Part shown: in pieces, positions 23,681-34,872 of the stretch
Numbering within the stretch: the first letter of the stretch is position 1
Layout of the letters: every line of letters starts with the position of its first letter
Assembly (NCBI RefSeq): GCF_030272615.1
Contig: NC_081405.1
Coordinates: forward strand, 155,481,613-155,541,612
Length of the DNA: 60,000 bases
Direction: 5' to 3'
Source of the DNA: Cryptomeria japonica
Taxonomy: Eukaryota; Streptophyta; Pinopsida; Cupressales; Cupressaceae
The notes under the pieces: generated by a model
The model's input: the letters and a program-made list of their open reading frames with translations, nothing else
What the model was told of the DNA's origin: nothing
The model's database searches: none
Position numbers and translations under genes: made by a program

Positions 23681-24443
23681 AGGTGTCTTACCGGTCTAAT
23701 ACTCATAAGGAGTTTTGTCCTTACCTTTCTTGATGAGTACCCGGTTCATAGTGTAGACTACAGTGCTCACCGCTTCTCTCCAAAAGTTGTGAGCTACCTT
23801 TCCTTGAATCAACATGGTTCTAGCTGCTTCAACTACAGTCCGATTATTCCTCTCTGCTAGGCCATTCTACTGTGGAGTCTGGGGGGGTAGACAGTTGCCT
23901 TTTGATGCCAAATTCTTCACAATACTTATTGAATTCACTGGAAATGAATTCCCCTCCTTGATCAGTTCTGAGACACTTGATTCTTTTACCACTTTCCTTC
24001 TCCACTAATGCTTTGAAAGCCTTGAATTTCACAAAGGCTTCAGACTTATCTTTCAAGAATGTGACCCATATCACTCTTGAGCAGTCATCAGTGAGAATCA
24101 TGAAGTACCTATCACCCTGCACACTTCTAGTTTTCATAGGACCACACAAATCAGTATTTACAAGATCAAGCAAGTTGTCAACAGTGAAAGATTTACCTTT
24201 AAAGGTCGAGGAAGACATTTTCCCCAATTGACACTCTCTGCACAAGGTATTATCTAGTTTTCTTAGCACTGGCAACCCTCTAACTACCTTGATCTTACTA
24301 GCCTTCACAATGTTATCAAAGTTTACATGACAGAGTCTCCTATGCCATATCCAGCTATCATCAATTTTAGCCATAAGACATGTACTTATATTTGCATTTA
24401 GATGAAATAGGTTACCTTTGGTCTGCATGTCGGTGGCCACCAA
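23681..24443 (-). pseudogene. Element F integrase
   Basis: Begins with the zinc-binding head (WHRRLCHVNFDNI ... CRECQLGKMS) and continues into the catalytic core: TDLCGPMKTRSVQGDRYF, TDDCSRVIWV and RTDQGGEFIS carry the first two acidic residues. Near 23881-23887 a run of seven G on the plus strand marks a one-base frameshift, after which the third catalytic region is out of frame and is also crossed by a stop. Integrase inserts the cDNA into chromosomes; this copy cannot make an intact one. Confidence 0.88.
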
Positions 24444-24512
24444 TTTACCATCTTTTCCTTTGATTTTGCAAACTCCATTCTTGAATTCCAGAGTGAGGCC
24501 ACTATCATTTAG

Positions 24513-24857
24513 CTAGGCAACACTTAGAAGGTTGTGTCTGAGACCATCAACCCAATACACATTGTCAGCACTGCTCTTTCCATTTAGAGAGATGGACCCT
24601 CTGCCTTTGACCATGCATGGTGCATCATTGCCAAAGTGAACCACACCACCATCATACTCCTCCAAGGATAGAAACTTGCTCTGGTCACCTGTCATATGGT
24701 GAGAATAGCCACTGTCAATGATCCAATCATTGGAATTATCAAACTGAGAGACAAGAGCCTTCTTGTCTACCACATCTTCCTTTATAGCAACAAACACAAT
24801 GTCTTCATTCTCTTCGTCTTCTGATTCCTCATCTGTGACACCTTCATCAACTGCCAC
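24513..24857 (-). pseudogene. Element F protease
   Basis: DWIIDSGYSHHMTGDQSKF carries the copia aspartic protease signature (DSG followed by HMT), then DNVYWVDGLRHNLLSVA, the usual end of the domain. The active aspartate is present. An in-frame stop at 24513 separates it from integrase and another at 24870 separates it from gag. Confidence 0.9.
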
Positions 24858-24869
24858 AAAATAGTTTCT

Positions 24870-25760
24870 TTAGTTTCCTCCTTTGAATTTCCTGAACCTT
24901 TCTGGTTTGTCCTTGTTACCACCATTAGGACAGTTTATAGCAGTATGTCCTATCTGGTTACAAGAAAAACATTTCAAAGGTAGCTTACCTTTGTATTTAT
25001 CGGTACCTTTAGGAAGCTTCCCGACAAGGAGAGTTTTAAATGCCATCAGAATCTCCTCATCATTCATTTCTCTGCTCTGACTAGGTTCATTGCTAGTGCT
25101 AGCTTCTTTTCCTTATCTGGATGGTATAGCATAGGCTTTAAATGCATATTTGGTCTTTTGAACACTGCCATCAAAACTATTTATCTCATAGGCTGTTAAC
25201 ATGGCTATGATGGAGTCCAAGGATACCTTAGACTTGTCTATTGATCTTAGCTCCTGGATAGCAGCAACCCTTATTGCATAGACCGGAAACAGGGATCTCA
25301 GGACTTTGCTTACCACAGTGGAATCTTCTATTTTACCACCTGCACTCTTGATTTATCCAACAACTATTTTGATTCTTATTCCATACTATTGAATGGTCTC
25401 TCCTTCAACCATCCACATATCTTCAAACTTCCCTCTCAAGCTTTCTTCCATAGCCTATTTCACATGTTCATCAGCACCATAGATATTTTCAAGAGCATCC
25501 CATACCTCTTTGGGATTTACCTTGTCCTGAACATCAATAAACTCAATGTCGAATAGACTACTGATGAGGGCTTCCATGACTTGCCCATTTTCTTGTATCT
25601 CTCTCATTTGGTCATCGCTGAGAGTACCAGTAGGGACAACATAGACATTCTCAACATAACTCCAGTGTTGAGCACCCATGCTTCTGATGAATATCTTCAT
25701 CCTATCTTTCCATATACCAAAATTTTCCCTTTTAAACTTTGGACCTTCCCTCTTCATCAT
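24870..25760 (-). pseudogene. Element F gag
   Basis: ATG 25760 lies about 55 bp after the primer site. The N-terminal part (FGIWKDRMKIFIRSMGAQHW ... PKEVWDALENIYG) is a copia capsid (UBN2-type) domain. The C-terminal part carries one intact knuckle, CFSCNQIGHTAINC. In-frame stops at 25455, 25113 and 24870 break it. The single knuckle and clear capsid domain contrast with the multi-knuckle coiled-coil Gags of A, B and C. Confidence 0.9.
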
Positions 25761-25815
25761 TTGACTGGGATCTTTACCTCAAGCGGTTAAGCTTACAACA
25801 CAAAGGACCTAGAGT

Positions 25816-25827
25816 GCTCTGATACCA
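25816..25827 (-). other. Primer binding site of F (initiator tRNA-Met)
   Basis: Minus-strand TGGTATCAGAGC two bases inside the 5' LTR, identical to that of A and B. Confidence 0.95.
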
Positions 25828-25829
25828 AT

Positions 25830-27434
25830 TGATAACTCAATGATGAACCAATAGTACCAAACCGGTACTGAGAGGGGGGGGGGTGAATCAGTACAAACAA
25901 AAATACAGTCCAAAACTGGTTTGATAGCAAATACTCCAAATGACTGGCAAGCAGTGATACTAGCTGAAATAGAGTGCAACTGGTAAGACCCAGAGTAACT
26001 AAAACAATCATAAACCGGTCACTCACTAAGCTTTCCTCTTAGCTCAATACTATAGTACCATTACACCCTCATGCATGAACAGGTAAACTATCATCTGATC
26101 TTCACAACAGTTAGTTCAGTATGTTTTATAGACAGGCATAAAACACAGAACCATCATATGCTCAACAGGTAATAACAAAGCATCACAAGATAAAAGCATC
26201 ACACATGACACACATATTTTTCACATGGAAACCCAACTAGGAAAAACCATGGTGGGGATGAATACCCACAATCTACTTTTGAACTCTTTAGAAGTCCGCT
26301 CTGTTAGGAGCCTTGTCCGGTTAAAGACATTACAATAGGTTCTTCTAGGAACCGATCCTGTTAGGGATCACCCGGTTAAGGGATGACTACAATACCCAGT
26401 TAAGTGTTAAACCTGGTTGGGGTTACCTTGTTAGAGGATTTCAAGAACTCAATAGCTAAAGGATCTCCAGAGCTCTATAGCTTCCCAGAACTCATTAACT
26501 TCTAGTTACCCGGTTAAGGGATTTGAATCAAGCTGGTTAAAGCTACCCTATTAAGGGATTTGTATCAAGCCAGTTAAGGCTACCCTATTAAGGGATTTCA
26601 CAACTATTGAAGTGGTTAGAGATCAACAGGAATTACAATGATCTAGTAATAGCACTCAATGCTAATGTAGATCCATTTTGGCTCCTCTTCACCTTCTGCA
26701 CATTCACTTTGCAAGTATCTCTTCTCTCCTTTGGTCTGGCAAGAATCACGTATCACGTCCCTTGGATACACACTCACAACTTTTACCAACAACCTTAGAA
26801 AGAAACACAACATCGACCTTATAGGAAACAGACAGGTTGGTAGCAAAAACCCTAAACCCTAAACCTGTTAGGTTAAGCAATTCAAGTGGTTCAATCCTGA
26901 CCGTTGAATCATACTACATTAAATGCAATAGTCTTGAATCAATCTCAAGACATTCTCCATCATCCATTATCCACTGATTTCATGATGGCTGATAACCCAT
27001 CACGTGATATCACCATTTGACAAACTTTGCACATTCCTGAGGTAGATAGGAATAGTCTTCTTCATGCAAGATCCTTCACGCGCACAAAGCTTACATGGCA
27101 ACATGACCTGTTCTTCATTATACTGTTAGATCATCACACATAGATCACCGATTGAGTCACATAGGCTTGAGGTATTCCAACCAGAAATCCTGAAGTGGAA
27201 ACTACCTATCAACCAGTAGTCATACAATGCTTCCATGTGTCGGTTCCCATAACTACATGCCAGTTCATCTTGAACAAATATGTCGCTTCACTTTGGCATA
27301 TATACTAGTTCATACATATGCCGGTTCGCTCTTCTCACATATCACATATGCCGGTTCACTTCATATCACATATTGACATCAATGACAACATACAATATCA
27401 TTATATCCTTATACCGGTTCACATAATGCCAACA
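25830..27434 (-). repeat. 5' LTR of element F
   Basis: 1,605 bp, same length as the 3' copy, with scattered substitutions. Followed on the right by TTCCT (27435-27439). Confidence 0.95.
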
Positions 27435-27863
27435 TTCCTTCTGTGAAATCATTTTCTGAGCTCGAGTATGGTCATAAATAGGGTAACCGATGATCAAGTG
27501 GATGATATCCTTGGTGATCTTGAATGGTTTCTCCTCTAACCACATCAAGTCATCATGAAATCTACTCAAAACAAATTTAACTCACTGGGGTTTGAAGACT
27601 CGCAGGTAGGTTAGGGCTTTAGTCAATCCCTTGACTTTAATTTTTTCAAACTTGTTATCTAGTTTTCCATCGGTACACAATTCATCATATGTGTCCTTGA
27701 TCTCAACATGACCTAGTTCCTCAACTAGTAAAACCCTATCCGGAAAGAGTGAAAATGTAGTTTTATCATCCGGTTTAGATGCTATTTTGGGAGTTAGAGA
27801 GTATTTCAGTGAGGGCTTCTCAATGTTCTCAAAAACAACGGGCTTCTGGATCTTAGGTGCCAT

Positions 27864-28471
27864 TTCAAATTTCGGATAATCACTTAACAAAAGATCCTTA
27901 GGGTTTCAAAACTTTTTAAACGATTGATGCTTTCCAATTAATAGATATTCACAACTGATATGATCAGTAAACTAGCTTGACAATGTGTTTGGATTGAGGT
28001 AAATTCCTTGAATTTTGATTTGGAGGAGGTTTGATCGCCTTTGAATCACTTTGCTCTACTTTCTTGAAAACTTGGTAAGTGTAAAATGACCACGCAAAAG
28101 CTTTAAGTACACAATTTTACCTTATCAAGCTCCATGCAGTTAGGTAAGAAAACATTAAATGCACTCGATACCACTTCCTTTTTATGCTTTTACCGAGTAG
28201 CTAGACTTTCTGTATTTACCGACTAAATAGGCTTCCAAAAGACTTGATAAAATTTCAAATTTCCTAATGCATCTTTAGCTTATGTAGATTTTGAATTAAG
28301 TACATGATAAAATAGGAACTGTTAAGATTTGACTTTGAGAGAATGCAACCCCTTCATACCTTCATCGATTAATTTGGAATAGGTGCACCTAACTCGGTAG
28401 GTAAGGTGCTTTCTTCATTTGACACAATTTCCTTCTTTCTCCAAATCATTTGTAATTTGCTTCTTATTTCC
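27864..28471 (-). other. Gag-ORF2 spacer of element B
   Basis: About 600 bp with no gene. In minus orientation a GCATAAAAAGG TATA-like word lies near 28180, about 310 bp before the ORF2 start, followed by an A-rich leader-like stretch. Equivalent to the spacers of A and C. Confidence 0.4.
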
Positions 28472-29719
28472 TCAGTCTCCTCTAGGTTGATCTCTGCAAT
28501 CTCTAGCCAAGTGTCCAACTTTGTGACAATGAAAACATGCCATACCAGGATTTCTCCATGATCTTCGGTTGTTCATTCCAAACTTTATAAAGCAGTTTGC
28601 ACTTATATGTCCATATCTTCCACAACATTCACACCATATCCTTGTATTTTAATCCCATGGTACTGCAGTATACTGTCGGTGAAGATCTATGTGAGTTCAA
28701 TAGCTTCTAGTATTTGCTCGGTGTGCAGACCACATATAGTTCTTCTACTTAAACCAACACTTCTCGGTACTATGTCCATATCTATTGCAGTTTTTACAAA
28801 ACCCTTTGAATTTTGCCTTCTGATAATTGCTAGCAAACTTTGTCCTACATTGGTTAGATGTGTGACCATATTTATTGCAATTGTAACAATAACCATTACA
28901 CCTTGTGACATTCGGTTGCTTACCTTTTCTGATTTGGCATATGTTGGTAGTATGTCCTTGTTTTCCACAATAATTGCAAATAAGATTCCTTCCTTTGATG
29001 TTCTTTTTGTTTCTAGCTTTCTTAGATGATTCTCCTCTCTCGGTAGTGTGGATTCCCTTCTCGGTAGATTCTTTTCCTTTGTAACTGAGTCTTGCAACTT
29101 TGTTGGGTCTTTTTGTATTAAGTTTCTCATCCAGCATCTTTGATGCCTCATAACTCTTCTTCAGTATTTCTTTGGATTTCTTCTCTATTTCAAGTTCATC
29201 AGTCAACCTTGATACTTCAAGTTTCAATGCTTGATTCTCATCATCTTTCTGATTTGCTTCATGATGTGCATAACCCAATTGATCTGACAGGTTTTGTTGA
29301 ATTCCAGTCAACCTTGTGATTTCATCATTCCTTTCAGATAATAATGCTTCAAGCCATTGTTTTTCTCTTTCAAGATCTCTTAATTTATCCTCAACTGTCC
29401 TTAATGCATCAAGATTTTCAGTCATCTGTGTGCTGAAATGTTCATGTTCTCTTTTCATTGCTTTTAGTTGATCAGTCAGTGCTTTGTTCTTTTCTTTCAG
29501 TTCTCCAATCATTTCTTCAGTCTCTTCAAATATACTGTTCTTAGATGATGTCTCAATTTGTTCCACTAACTCTTGAGAGTCCTGCAAATCATTAGACAAT
29601 CTTCTTCTAACTTTCAGAGATTTTTGCATTTGTTTCTGCATGTCAACACTCACTTGATTAGCATGATCCAATTTATTTTGAAGATTCACAATTCTCTGAG
29701 ATTGTCTGTAGCCTTCCAT
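28472..29719 (-). pseudogene. Gag-like five-knuckle protein of element B
   Basis: Starts at ATG 29719 (MEGYRQSQRIVNLQ), 49 bp after the primer site. Residues 1-235 are a long charged coiled-coil-like region (LEREKQWLEALLSERNDE). Five CCHC knuckles follow: CNYCGKQGHTTNIC, CYNCNKYGHTSNQC, CKNCNRYGHSTEKC, CECCGRYGHISANC and CFHCHKVGHLARDC. The first three are in the open part; in-frame stops at 28745, 28697 and 28649 precede the last two. The frame closes at TGA 28472, giving 415 codons. Likely role: RNA-binding structural protein of the particle, homologous in layout to the A and C proteins but with all knuckles well kept. Confidence 0.75.
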
Positions 29720-29767
29720 TGATAAGATCTTTCTCTTTAGGAAATTAAACCCTTTTCCAAGATTCAA

Positions 29768-29779
29768 GCTCTGATACCA
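29768..29779 (-). other. Primer binding site of B (initiator tRNA-Met)
   Basis: Minus-strand TGGTATCAGAGC two bases from the LTR end CCTAACA. Confidence 0.95.
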
Positions 29780-29781
29780 AT

Positions 29782-30951
29782 TGTTAGGCCCAATATGGAA
29801 AGCTAATGTACTAAGAGGGGAGCGGTGAATCAATACTTCAAATCTTTTCTTCAACAATAGCTTTACTGTTATGCATAAACCAAAAACTACTGTAACATAA
29901 TATAATGCTAAAACAAATAAATAACAATCATACATGATTCACTCCATAACACATATATTTTGGTTACGCATAAACTCTTGGTTAGAGAGAAAAACTACGA
30001 TGGGGATGGCACCCACAACTTCACTACTACAATAATAAAGGTTGCTTGGTTAGAGCTACATATTTAGCTATTCTGATAGCTTATCCTATTAGGAGTATCA
30101 AGATCGTTAGATCTACCTTGCTAAAGGATTTTACAACACTTATTCTAAATGCTGCACCTGGTTAAAGGCTTTACAATTTATAGACTTGTTAGAGTCCTTT
30201 ACCCTGTTAAAGGTTTCTCTTACAACTCAAAATATTATGGCACAATATTACAAAATATCTACAACTTCACATCTACAATGTTATAGCAGAGTCTATGTGC
30301 TCAAAATGAGATTACCTTGCTTATAGCATACCTCAGTAATCCATAGATTAACTCAGTAAACCCTTCTATTTACTCTGTTCCTTGACTATTCTTTGAAATC
30401 CTTCTCGGTGACCTCTATATCTCTAACAGTCACAATACTTAGTGCTTCCTTATATATTACACATGTCTTGCTTCATACACCTTTTTTTTTTAATCCTCAA
30501 TTCATGCTGAAAAAATAGATCTCTTATGTCGGTGATCAGTTCATGCTTTGATCTTACAAACATGATTCATCGAATGAATAACCATACAAAATATTTCATT
30601 AGATAGATGACCTCAAGATCATAAAAAATCTTTAAGCTACAATTTCCTAAGTGATAATGATTCCCTGTTCCTTGATCTTGTAACACGTTTCCACACATGT
30701 GTCTAGGTTCAATGAATCTGGTAACACATTTTCACTCGGTGTGTGTTCACTTGGTATATCATTTTTGCTGCTCGGTAGACATATAGTATTACTCGGTAGA
30801 CAGCTCAGTGTATACTAGACTCTGTGACTTCCATCTTTTGTAACCGACTACTTTAGTGCTTACCGACTGAATGTTCCGGTAGTATTAACCGACTAGAGTA
30901 TATAGGATGACTTTGGATATAAAACTAATGACAACTTAGTAAATAGTAACA
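29782..30951 (-). repeat. 5' LTR of element B
   Basis: Plus-strand TGTTAGGCCC to TAGTAACA, 1,170 bp. It is the intact copy used to recognise the split 3' LTR at 8856-8905 and 15438-16564. Confidence 0.93.
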
Positions 30952-31810
30952 CATTTCACTTAATCGATATTAGTATTCACATTGCTTTACATCAACACTG
31001 ACACCAACATTCACTTCATACCTGACTAAGTCCTAAACATGGTAACATGTCTTGATCCCAGTAATGTGTATATGGAACCTGGTATTGGATAGGACCCAGT
31101 TAGGAAATATTTTGGTCCTGATTATTTCTTTCATGGATTTTGTGGTAACGTGTGATGGTCAACATGGTCATTGGGATTATATTTGGATTTCATTATGATC
31201 CGGCAGCCGACATGTTTATATTTCTCATTGAAGCCCACATGGTAAAGATAGAACGATATTTAAGAAGGTCATTTCAGTGAGTATTTTGGTCAGCAATTAG
31301 AAATATCTATGTGTAGTTTCACATGCACAACATAATCGGTAGTAGGATAGAGTAGAACCAAGCATTATTAAACTGGTATATAGAGAAGGATATCAGATTA
31401 TTCACCAGAACTTATCTAGCATGGTTAGATGCAATTTATAAGTTCATTTTAAGTTGTAAACACTTTGTAATATTATGTAAGTCAGTGAGACTTCTTATTT
31501 TGTGTTTGAGCAGTGAGCACTAGGCAGTTGGCCTTTTTGCATGTGCAGACCCTCTCATGTAATATTTGTATACCTTGATCAAGTATATAGATATTGTAGG
31601 TTTTAGTCCCATAGTGGCTTTTCCCTTTGCAAGGTTTTCCATGTATAAATATTGGTGTTATGGTGTTGCCTTTCTATGTGTTGTTTGGTATATGCACTTT
31701 AATTTTATTTACTATTAACCAATTAATAATTAATAAGTTCAAAACTAACATTACCAGTAGAACACTTGTTCACCCCCCCACCCCCATCTCAGTGTTCTTG
31801 GATTCCAACA
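30952..31810 (+). repeat. 5' LTR of element C, right part
   Basis: Continues LTR C after element B and ends GATTCCAACA at 31810. Segments such as GTCAGTGAGACTTCTTATT, GAGCAGTGAGCACTAGGCAG and TGGCTTTTCCCTTTGCAAGG correspond to LTR A, showing that C and A are related families. With the left part the LTR is about 970 bp. Confidence 0.75.
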
Positions 31811-31812
31811 AT

Positions 31813-31824
31813 TGGTATTAGAGC
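31813..31824 (+). other. Primer binding site of element C
   Basis: TGGTATTAGAGC, one mismatch from the tRNA-Met site of A, B, E and F, two bases after the LTR end. Confidence 0.85.
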
Positions 31825-31878
31825 TTGGTTCCTCGGAAGAAGTTTAACCACTTGAGGAAGATTTGGAATTCGGAATCA

Positions 31879-32889
31879 ATGGAAACCGGTCTGCAGTAGC
31901 AAATTACAATTGCTCTCAAGGATATTAATAATGAGTAGATGGATAATAGTAAACTGAAAAATGAATTGAAGAAAGCCCAAGAAAACATCATGTCATTGCA
32001 ACGAAAGCTTTCAATGGTCAAGGCCAAGAGAAAGGAACTTTGTGATCAATTGCAAAATCAGAACAGTGATGAGGAAGATGTTATGAAGGATCATTGTTAG
32101 AAAATTACTCAGGAGAACACTATCTTGAAGAATGAGATGCAAGCCCTAATTATGAGAATGTGCAAGGAGACTGAGGACAGAAAGAAAAATGAAGAAAACC
32201 TAGCTCAAGCATTGAAGGATAGATCTGAGGAATGCAACAAACTGACTCATGAGAATGATATGTTGAAACTTGAATTGGTCCAGTCTAGGAACAATGAACA
32301 GGAACTTGAAAGATAGATTATAATCATGAGGGATGATTTGGTCACTGCAAATGAGTACAAGGACAAATTTCAAGCCAACTCTGCTAAACTTGATGAGCTT
32401 CTGAAGAATTAGAGAGATGATAATGACAAAAGAGGTCTTGGTTATGAAGAAGGAGAAAGCTCCGGCACTCCACAACAAGATCAATCATTTGGACAGAAGC
32501 ATAAACATGACAACTAGAACTATAAATCACTAGTAAGAAAGTCTAATGCTCACAAATTCAATGGTACATTCTTTATTTGCGATAAAAATGGTCATATGGC
32601 TAGTCAATGCAAGAATAGGAATAATCAGTATAATACATCAGTCACCGGTCTTGGAAATGTAAGATGTCATGCATATAGTAGATTTGAACACATGGCTAAC
32701 CAATGCAGATCAAAAGGAAATCAAGGAAATCAAGGGGTTAAAAAGGCAATTCAAAAAAACAATATTGTCCATTATGCATGCAACAAGATTGGGAATATTG
32801 CTAAATATTGCAAAAATAAGAACCCACCAACAACTAATGGAAATGCAGATGAGAAGGACAAGGAAAAAGTGGAAGACATCGGGGAGTAG
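31879..32889 (+). pseudogene. Gag-like protein of element C
   Basis: A single frame of 337 codons from ATG 31879 to TAG 32887 with several in-frame stops (for example in the first 25 codons, near 32098, 32314 and 32410). The coiled-coil part is clearly homologous to A: KRKELCDQLQNQN, KNEMQALIMRMCKETEDRKK and THENDMLKLEL. Three decayed knuckles follow (ICDKNGHMASQC, CHAYSRFEHMANQC, ACNKIGNIAKYC), each missing one or more ligands. No capsid domain of the F type. Older and more decayed than the A copy. Confidence 0.7.
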
Positions 32890-32985
32890 CATGAGATGAG
32901 ATGGGTAGGAAGATTTGGTACACCATAGGTAGGACACTCGATAGAGTCATCAAGTCCTACACCAGTAGCAGATATAACCGGTAAC

Positions 32986-32990
32986 TAAGG
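32986..32990. repeat. Target-site duplication of element D, left copy
   Basis: TAAGG, repeated at 57013-57017. Confidence 0.95.
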
Positions 32991-34238
32991 TGTAGACACC
33001 TAAAAATGTCTCATTGATCATGTACTAATTATTCCTCTAATTGATTAAATAATTATTTATTCATTTAATTAAGTTAATTAATCTTATTCTTCTAAATTCA
33101 TATTTCCTCATCATCTTAGTAATTATTTCTATTTCAATTCTATCATCATTTAATCATTTAACCATTTTCTAATGCTAATTAAATATTTAATATTTAATTA
33201 ATTTTGATTAATTCCCCAATTTAAATAATCTTTATTATTTAATTAAAGTCCATTTCTAAATAATTAAATAGTTTCTTTAAATTATTTAATTAAATAATTA
33301 ATGCATTTAATTTCATTTAATTTTTAATTCTTCTAACTTCTCCTAATTTCAAATACATGTGCATGATTTGAAAAATCAAATTGAAAATCAAAGTCAAGTC
33401 CTAAATATATTGAAATAAAAAATTGAATTTAAAATAAGTTCAATATTTGAATTAAATCTCATGCAATGATTAAATTGAAAATCAAAGTCAAAGTGCAAGA
33501 ACATGGCAAATTAATTAATTCAATAAATTAATTAATTAAATCATTTATCTTTTCAATCTCTATTTCTATCTTCCACTTCGCTTTTTTCCAAAAAGCTCTC
33601 AAAAAGCTTTCAATCAGTTAACTATTCTAGCTATCTTAATTGGTCATTTCAATTCATTGATTAATTACATCTTTTGTTTAATTCTCTCCAATAATTATTT
33701 TTCTATCTTCCAATTAGCTTTTTCTAAATAAAGTTTTCTTTGTCATCAATTGATTATCCTCCAATCATTTTTTTTCATCTTTCAATCAGCTTTTTTCTCA
33801 ATCAGTTAACTCAATTAATCTATTCAATCTATTGAGTTCCACCTCCAAATCAGCAATTCAACTATCAATCAACATGTGAGCTCACCTAAGTTCAACCTCT
33901 TCATCAATATGTTCCACCTCTCAATTCATCTCTCCAATAATCTATAAATTGAGCATTCAATCTCCATTTTCAACAATCACGATAAATCACGAACTTTGAA
34001 TCTTTGTGTCATTTGCTGGTTGCCAGCGCAATATCTAAGAGCCATCATACCACAAATAAGAGAAGAACAATGGAAGCAATATGCGATCATCGAATAGGGA
34101 GTTTTAATTGATATATTTTACATTCCAATTGATTGATTATGTTATTTCATTGGTTTATTTAGAATTCTTTGATTAGATAGGGATTCGTGATTTCCCCTCT
34201 ATTTCTGATTGATTTGAGGATGAATTTTACATACGACA
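32991..34238 (+). repeat. 5' LTR of element D
   Basis: 1,248 bp, extremely AT-rich in the first 600 bp (runs of TTAATTAA and TTAAATAATT). Matches 55636-57012. TATA box TATAAA at 33943-33948, conserved at 56717-56722. Confidence 0.92.
33943..33948 (+). promoter_or_regulatory. TATA box, 5' LTR of D
   Basis: CTATAAATTGAG, conserved in the 3' LTR. Confidence 0.5.
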
Positions 34239-34241
34239 TTT

Positions 34242-34255
34242 TGGTGAACCCGATG
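34242..34255 (+). other. Primer binding site of element D
   Basis: TGGTGAACCCGATG, three bases after the LTR end GACA. Close to the H and I sites and different from the tRNA-Met site of the other elements. Confidence 0.75.
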
Positions 34256-34617
34256 TGAAACAACAGCTAATTAATCTTTTGGTTTTTTGTGTGATTTTTG
34301 TAGATCGTACAAATTTTTCAAGTTTTGTGCAGGTTTTGTACGGATTTCAAAGGTAGACTTAAAAATCACGCAATCGCATAGATAGGTTCACACAATCGAT
34401 CACACAAGGTCACATATTCGTGTAGACCCCATCATGCAATAGCCTTAATCTTGTCCTGCATTCACTCAGATTCTTTCATGCATTTGAAAGAGTTATTTCT
34501 GTGTTTTATTTATCTAATCTTTCTTGTTTCCTGATTTTAGTTATGTTAATTTCTGAATGAAATTGGTTAAATCTGAACATTGTTTACCCTTATTGCATGC
34601 TTTAATTATGACATCTT

Positions 34618-34872
34618 ATGGCCTATAAGGTACAGTTCAAGATTTTAGATGCTAGGAGGATGAAGGAACAAATAAGACAAGTCAGACGCTATTAGTGAAT
34701 CCTAAAGGCTGAAAAGAAGATAGAAGATCTAGAGGACCAACCATCCATTGATAGATACAACAGCCTAGTTCTCTCATATAGCGTAAAATACAATTTTGTT
34801 AATATAGAATGGATGATGAGAGATCTTGTTAGTGAATCACAATCTATTTTGCAGGTTCCAGATCAGAATTAA
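34618..34872 (+). pseudogene. Possible small upstream gene of element D
   Basis: An 84-codon frame from ATG 34618 (MAYKVQFKILDARRMKEQIR) to TAA 34870, with adjacent in-frame TAG and TGA at 34693-34698. The composition is protein-like and helical (KAEKKIEDLEDQPSIDRYNS). Some large plant Ty3/gypsy elements carry a gene before gag, but no homology is established here. It could also be a chance frame. Confidence 0.25.

Larger units (their letters stand above)
19833..27434 (-). mobile_element. Element F: Ty1/copia retrotransposon with decayed pol
   Basis: Both LTRs are 1,605 bp. Minus-strand gene order is gag, protease, integrase, reverse transcriptase, RNase H, and integrase before reverse transcriptase defines Ty1/copia. 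Inserted in ORF2 of B with duplication TTCCT. It is the only element in the window with a recognisable full set of replication enzymes, but every domain is in a frame broken by stops or a frameshift. There is no extra gene between RNase H and the 3' LTR. Confidence 0.95.
16917..27863 (-). pseudogene. ORF2 of element B, split by element F
   Basis: Starts at ATG 27863 (MAPKIQKPV), runs to 27440, is interrupted by F, and resumes at 19832. Removing F and one 5-bp duplication restores the same frame, so F landed inside a coding exon. Without F it is about 1,113 codons, close to ORF2 of A. It keeps LSRFHDDLMWL before F, then LKLNNVMDAELKFSIRVIGY and FGSLLVC after it, then VDKYKDDVCF (near 19340) and MGYEID (near 19240). 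There are several in-frame stops (for example 27582, 19630, 19381) and a frameshift between 18640 and 17820. The C-terminal part, 17822-16917, is again a helical, charged region. Function unknown, as for A. Confidence 0.65.
8856..30951 (-). mobile_element. Element B: non-autonomous LTR element inserted in LTR C
   Basis: Two near-identical LTRs of about 1,170 bp (one split by A) flank, in minus orientation, a primer site matching initiator tRNA-Met, a Gag-like gene, a spacer and ORF2, then a polypurine tract. LTR ends are TGTTA and TAACA in element orientation. No pol gene belongs to B; the only pol inside it is that of the nested element F. The target-site duplication is unclear: CACAT on the left, CATTT on the right, in a target that already has a 45-bp imperfect tandem repeat. 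It is host to A (in its 3' LTR) and F (in ORF2). Confidence 0.85.
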
